Assembly (NCBI RefSeq): GCF_041949975.1
Contig: NZ_JBHFQG010000001.1
Span: 255,549-319,548 of the forward strand
DNA length: 64,000 nucleotides
DNA from: Alteribacillus sp041949975
GTDB lineage: Bacteria > Bacillota > Bacilli > Bacillales > Marinococcaceae
Direction of reading: 5' to 3'
The translations under genes and the position numbers were made by a program. Below, piece after piece: positions 61,941-64,000 of the stretch. Numbering within the stretch: the first letter of the stretch is position 1; each line of letters begins with the position of its first letter. The notes beneath the pieces are model-generated. The model saw only the letters and a list, made by a program, of their open reading frames with translations. It made no database searches and was not told the origin of the DNA.

Positions 61941-62457
61941 CTTGTTTTCTCACCTTTTGAAAAATGTATTCCAAATATTTCTCATCGTCTTGTAAAAGGA
62001 AATGCGGCACCGAAACCGGTATTTTCATCGTTTCGTGCGAAATAATACAAAACACATTGGTCGTCTGTTCTAAAAGCCACGCATCCTTCTGGTCGCGCAA
62101 AAGCACCACTTTTGGGTAGGCTGCATGTTTATATCCTTCTACAAATATCAAATCAGGATGAAAATACTGGTACAGATCAATAATATCCTCTAATGCCCAT
62201 GTCTCCTTAGAAGCTTGCAGCTGCAGCAAACCGCTGCCTTCAACGGAGGAAAGAAACGCGCCGGCACGTTTGTGGCGGGAACTGTCTTTAGCTACTGTCT
62301 CATCGGATGGGCGGCCGCCGTGTCCATGATGCTTAATGGAGGCGGTTTGAAGACCAAGGGAGCTGCTTTTAGCAATAAGCTTTTCCATTAACGTTGTTTT
62401 TCCGCTGTTTTGATAGCCGATTATCTGTAGGATGGGACAATGTTGGCCCACGGCCAT
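61933..62457 (-). CDS. mobB: Molybdopterin-guanine dinucleotide biosynthesis adaptor
   Basis: A 174-residue GTP-binding protein with Walker A GYQNSGKTTLMEKL (about 14-27), KHHGHGGRP and LIFVEGYKHAAYPKVVLL. It assists the nucleotide attachment step of the molybdenum cofactor. It overlaps the moeA stop by 37 bases, so it is translationally coupled. No mobA is present in the window. Confidence 0.9.
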   Translation of the reverse strand: MAVGQHCPILQIIGYQNSGKTTLMEKLIAKSSSLGLQTASIKHHGHGGRPSDETVAKDSSRHKRAGAFLSSVEGSGLLQLQASKETWALEDIIDLYQYFHPDLIFVEGYKHAAYPKVVLLRDQKDAWLLEQTTNVFCIISHETMKIPVSVPHFLLQDDEKYLEYIFQKVRKQDE

Positions 62458-63710
62458 TCACTTCCTTGTTCATCATCGAGCATTAAAATATCAACGGCCA
62501 TTCCTTTTTCGTAGCCTCTTGTTCCTCCAGGAAGGACGATAAAAGCAGAGGCCTCCGCAAGAGACGTAACAGAACCTGATTTATCTAAACCGGCAGGTAC
62601 GGCTTGATACTGCCCGTCTTCATCATAAAGCTTAGCCCGGACAAAGCGTGTGAACGGATTAGGTTTTGGAAAGTCTGCGCCTAACACAGCTTTTGATTTA
62701 CGCAGATGAGGTTTATTAGTAAACAAAGAATGCCGGATGATCGGGCGGACAAATAATTCAAAACCTACATAGCAGGCAGAAGGATTACCGGATAAACCAT
62801 AAATCAGTTTATGATCAAGAGCGGCTACCGTTGTTACACTGCCAGGCCGCATTCCTACTTTATTAAATAGCACAGATGCACCAAGCTCTTCTAAAATAGC
62901 AGGAACGTAATCATAATCACCGACAGATACACCGCCTGTAGTGATTAACAAATCTACTTCGGAAAGAGCATCCTGGACTGCTCGGAGACAGTCATCAAAA
63001 TCATCGCTGAATTTTCCGAAATACTTCGCTTCCGCCCCTGCTTTTTCAATTTGCGCCATCATCATATAAGCATTGCTGTTGCGGATTTTCCCCGGTTCTA
63101 GCGGTTCATGTACTTCTAAAAGCTCGCTTCCGGTGGCAATCACTCCAATTACCGGTTTTTTTGCCACAGGTACTTCATGGTACCCAAATGTAGCAAGCAG
63201 GGCAGAGATCCCGGGGGTAATGAAGTTTCCTTGTTCGATGAGGGAGGTGCCTGCTTTCGTGTCTTCACCTTGAAAAGAAATATTGTCTCCTTCATTGAAG
63301 GGGCGTTTGATTTCGATATAGTTTCTGCCATTTTCCTGCTTCTCTTTCACGAGCTCCAGCATAACTACAGCATTGCAGCTGTCAGGAATCTGTGCTCCGG
63401 TCATAATTCGCACGGCCTGGCCAGAGCGTACTTCGTTTTCAAATACAGAACCTGCACCGATTTTACCGATGACTTCCAGCACAACCGGTGTTTCCTGGTT
63501 TGCTTCGGTAGTATCAGAGGCGATAATTGCAAAACCATCATAAGGAGAGCGGTCAAAAGAAGGCACATCATGATCCGCTTTTAAATCTTCTGCCAAATAA
63601 CGTCCATGGGCTTTCTCTAGCGCCACCCATTCTTTTTTCTGGTTCTGCGTATGGTTCATCACTTGTTCTACAGCTTCGGCAACAGGAAGCGGGGTTCGTT
63701 TTTCTACCAT
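62421..63710 (-). CDS. moeA: Molybdopterin molybdotransferase
   Basis: A 429-residue enzyme that inserts molybdate into adenylylated molybdopterin. Motifs: DVPSFDRSPYDGFAI (about 61-75), RIMTGAQIP, GVIATGSELLE (about 180) and LLITTGGVSVGDYDYV (about 247), then GLSGNPSACYVGFELF. ATG 63710 follows AAAGGAG; the frame extends upstream through the end of the moeB-like gene but without a start signal. Between the moeB-like gene and mobB in one operon. Confidence 0.93.
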   Translation of the reverse strand: MVEKRTPLPVAEAVEQVMNHTQNQKKEWVALEKAHGRYLAEDLKADHDVPSFDRSPYDGFAIIASDTTEANQETPVVLEVIGKIGAGSVFENEVRSGQAVRIMTGAQIPDSCNAVVMLELVKEKQENGRNYIEIKRPFNEGDNISFQGEDTKAGTSLIEQGNFITPGISALLATFGYHEVPVAKKPVIGVIATGSELLEVHEPLEPGKIRNSNAYMMMAQIEKAGAEAKYFGKFSDDFDDCLRAVQDALSEVDLLITTGGVSVGDYDYVPAILEELGASVLFNKVGMRPGSVTTVAALDHKLIYGLSGNPSACYVGFELFVRPIIRHSLFTNKPHLRKSKAVLGADFPKPNPFTRFVRAKLYDEDGQYQAVPAGLDKSGSVTSLAEASAFIVLPGGTRGYEKGMAVDILMLDDEQGSEWPWANIVPSYR

Positions 63711-63715
63711 TATCT

Positions 63716-64000
63716 CTACTCCTTTTCTTTTGCGATAAAGCGGTGGTATAAATCTTTGGCTTTGTTTATTTCTTTTGTTCCGTGGACAAGCACCCGGCCG
63801 TCCTGAAAAACGGCGAGCCGGCAGTCGCTCAAATTGCAAATGAGAAGATAGCTGTTTTTTCGTACGTTGCCGTATTCACTAAGCTCGCTCTCCAGGTTGT
63901 TAAAATCATACTCTTGTTTTTCAGAGGGACGAATTTGGACGGTGTTTCGTCCGCATAAAACTTCAAGCTTTGTGTCCTGTTCGTTCACTAAGTACGGGTA
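63716..64000 (-). CDS. moeB: C-terminus of MoeB/ThiF-type adenylyltransferase, truncated by window edge
   Basis: The frame is open to the window end and reads YPYLV before the GTG at 63988, so the gene begins beyond 64000. The visible C-terminal part has EVLCGRNTVQIRPSEK and ends LVHGTKEINKAKDLYHRFIA, matching the tail of Bacillus MoeB/ThiF proteins that adenylate MoaD or ThiS. It lies five bases before moeA, so a MoaD-activating role is favoured over thiamine synthesis. Confidence 0.75.
   Translation of the reverse strand, partial: YPYLVNEQDTKLEVLCGRNTVQIRPSEKQEYDFNNLESELSEYGNVRKNSYLLICNLSDCRLAVFQDGRVLVHGTKEINKAKDLYHRFIAKEKE

Noticed and set aside
62421..63839. moeA starting at 63839
   Set aside because: The added residues overlap the end of the moeB-like gene and are a basic, low-complexity extension; AAAGGAG points to 63710.

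Overview
The window looks like a chromosomal segment of a low-to-moderate G+C member of the Bacillaceae. Supporting signs are strong AGGAGG-type ribosome binding sites, frequent TTG/GTG starts, lipoproteins with LAAC boxes, YesM/YesN, YesL/DUF624 and OpuA-type families, a perfect cre box, and a GC-rich palindromic intergenic element familiar from Bacillus relatives. The very acidic extracellular binding proteins and a complete glycine-betaine transporter suggest a halotolerant or haloalkaliphilic lifestyle. This is inference; no species is claimed. No rRNA, tRNA, CRISPR array, phage or intact insertion sequence was seen.

Layout. 1-7.8 kb: end of a sensor kinase, cobT, a TIGR01777 epimerase, a candidate stand-alone structured RNA, a frameshifted coiled-coil gene, a short flavoprotein, a HAD phosphatase and asparagine synthase. 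7.8-21.8 kb: two parallel alpha-glucoside utilisation units, each with its own LacI regulator and its own palindromic operator. The first keeps a GH13 glucosidase and a binding protein, but its two permease genes have collapsed into one hybrid remnant. The second is intact: binding protein, two permeases, FAD oxidoreductase, YesL, GH13. 22-37 kb: an acyl-CoA catabolic island with thiolase, a TRAP transporter, a TetR regulator, CoA ligase, an ACAD10/11-type dehydrogenase, a nitronate monooxygenase-like protein, a quinone reductase, three crotonases, hydroxyacyl-CoA dehydrogenase and an APH-like kinase. The kinase plus ACAD10/11-type dehydrogenase pair points to 4-hydroxy-acid degradation and is the most interesting system here. 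37-43 kb: a flavin monooxygenase and galKET with a galM stub and galR. 43-47 kb: a racemase, a sodium/solute symporter with a 36-residue partner protein, and a divergent arginase-family protein with an altered metal site. 47-56 kb: an SLH-domain 5'-nucleotidase, a three-component sugar sensor (anchored binding protein, YesM, YesN) and the ABC sugar importer it probably controls. 56-61 kb: nitroreductase, a frameshifted GbsR-type repressor and the opuA operon. 61-64 kb: molybdenum cofactor genes moaD, moaE, mobB, moeA and the end of a moeB-like gene.

Three sets of sugar ABC genes are present with no cognate ATPase, so they probably share an MsmX-type ATPase encoded elsewhere. Decay recurs: the hybrid permease, the galM stub, the frameshifted gbsR and the frameshifted coiled-coil gene. 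The single-base frameshifts could also be sequencing errors. A family of roughly 50-57 bp spaced intergenic repeats occurs in four gaps (about 21.8, 37.1, 46.8 and 61.0 kb).
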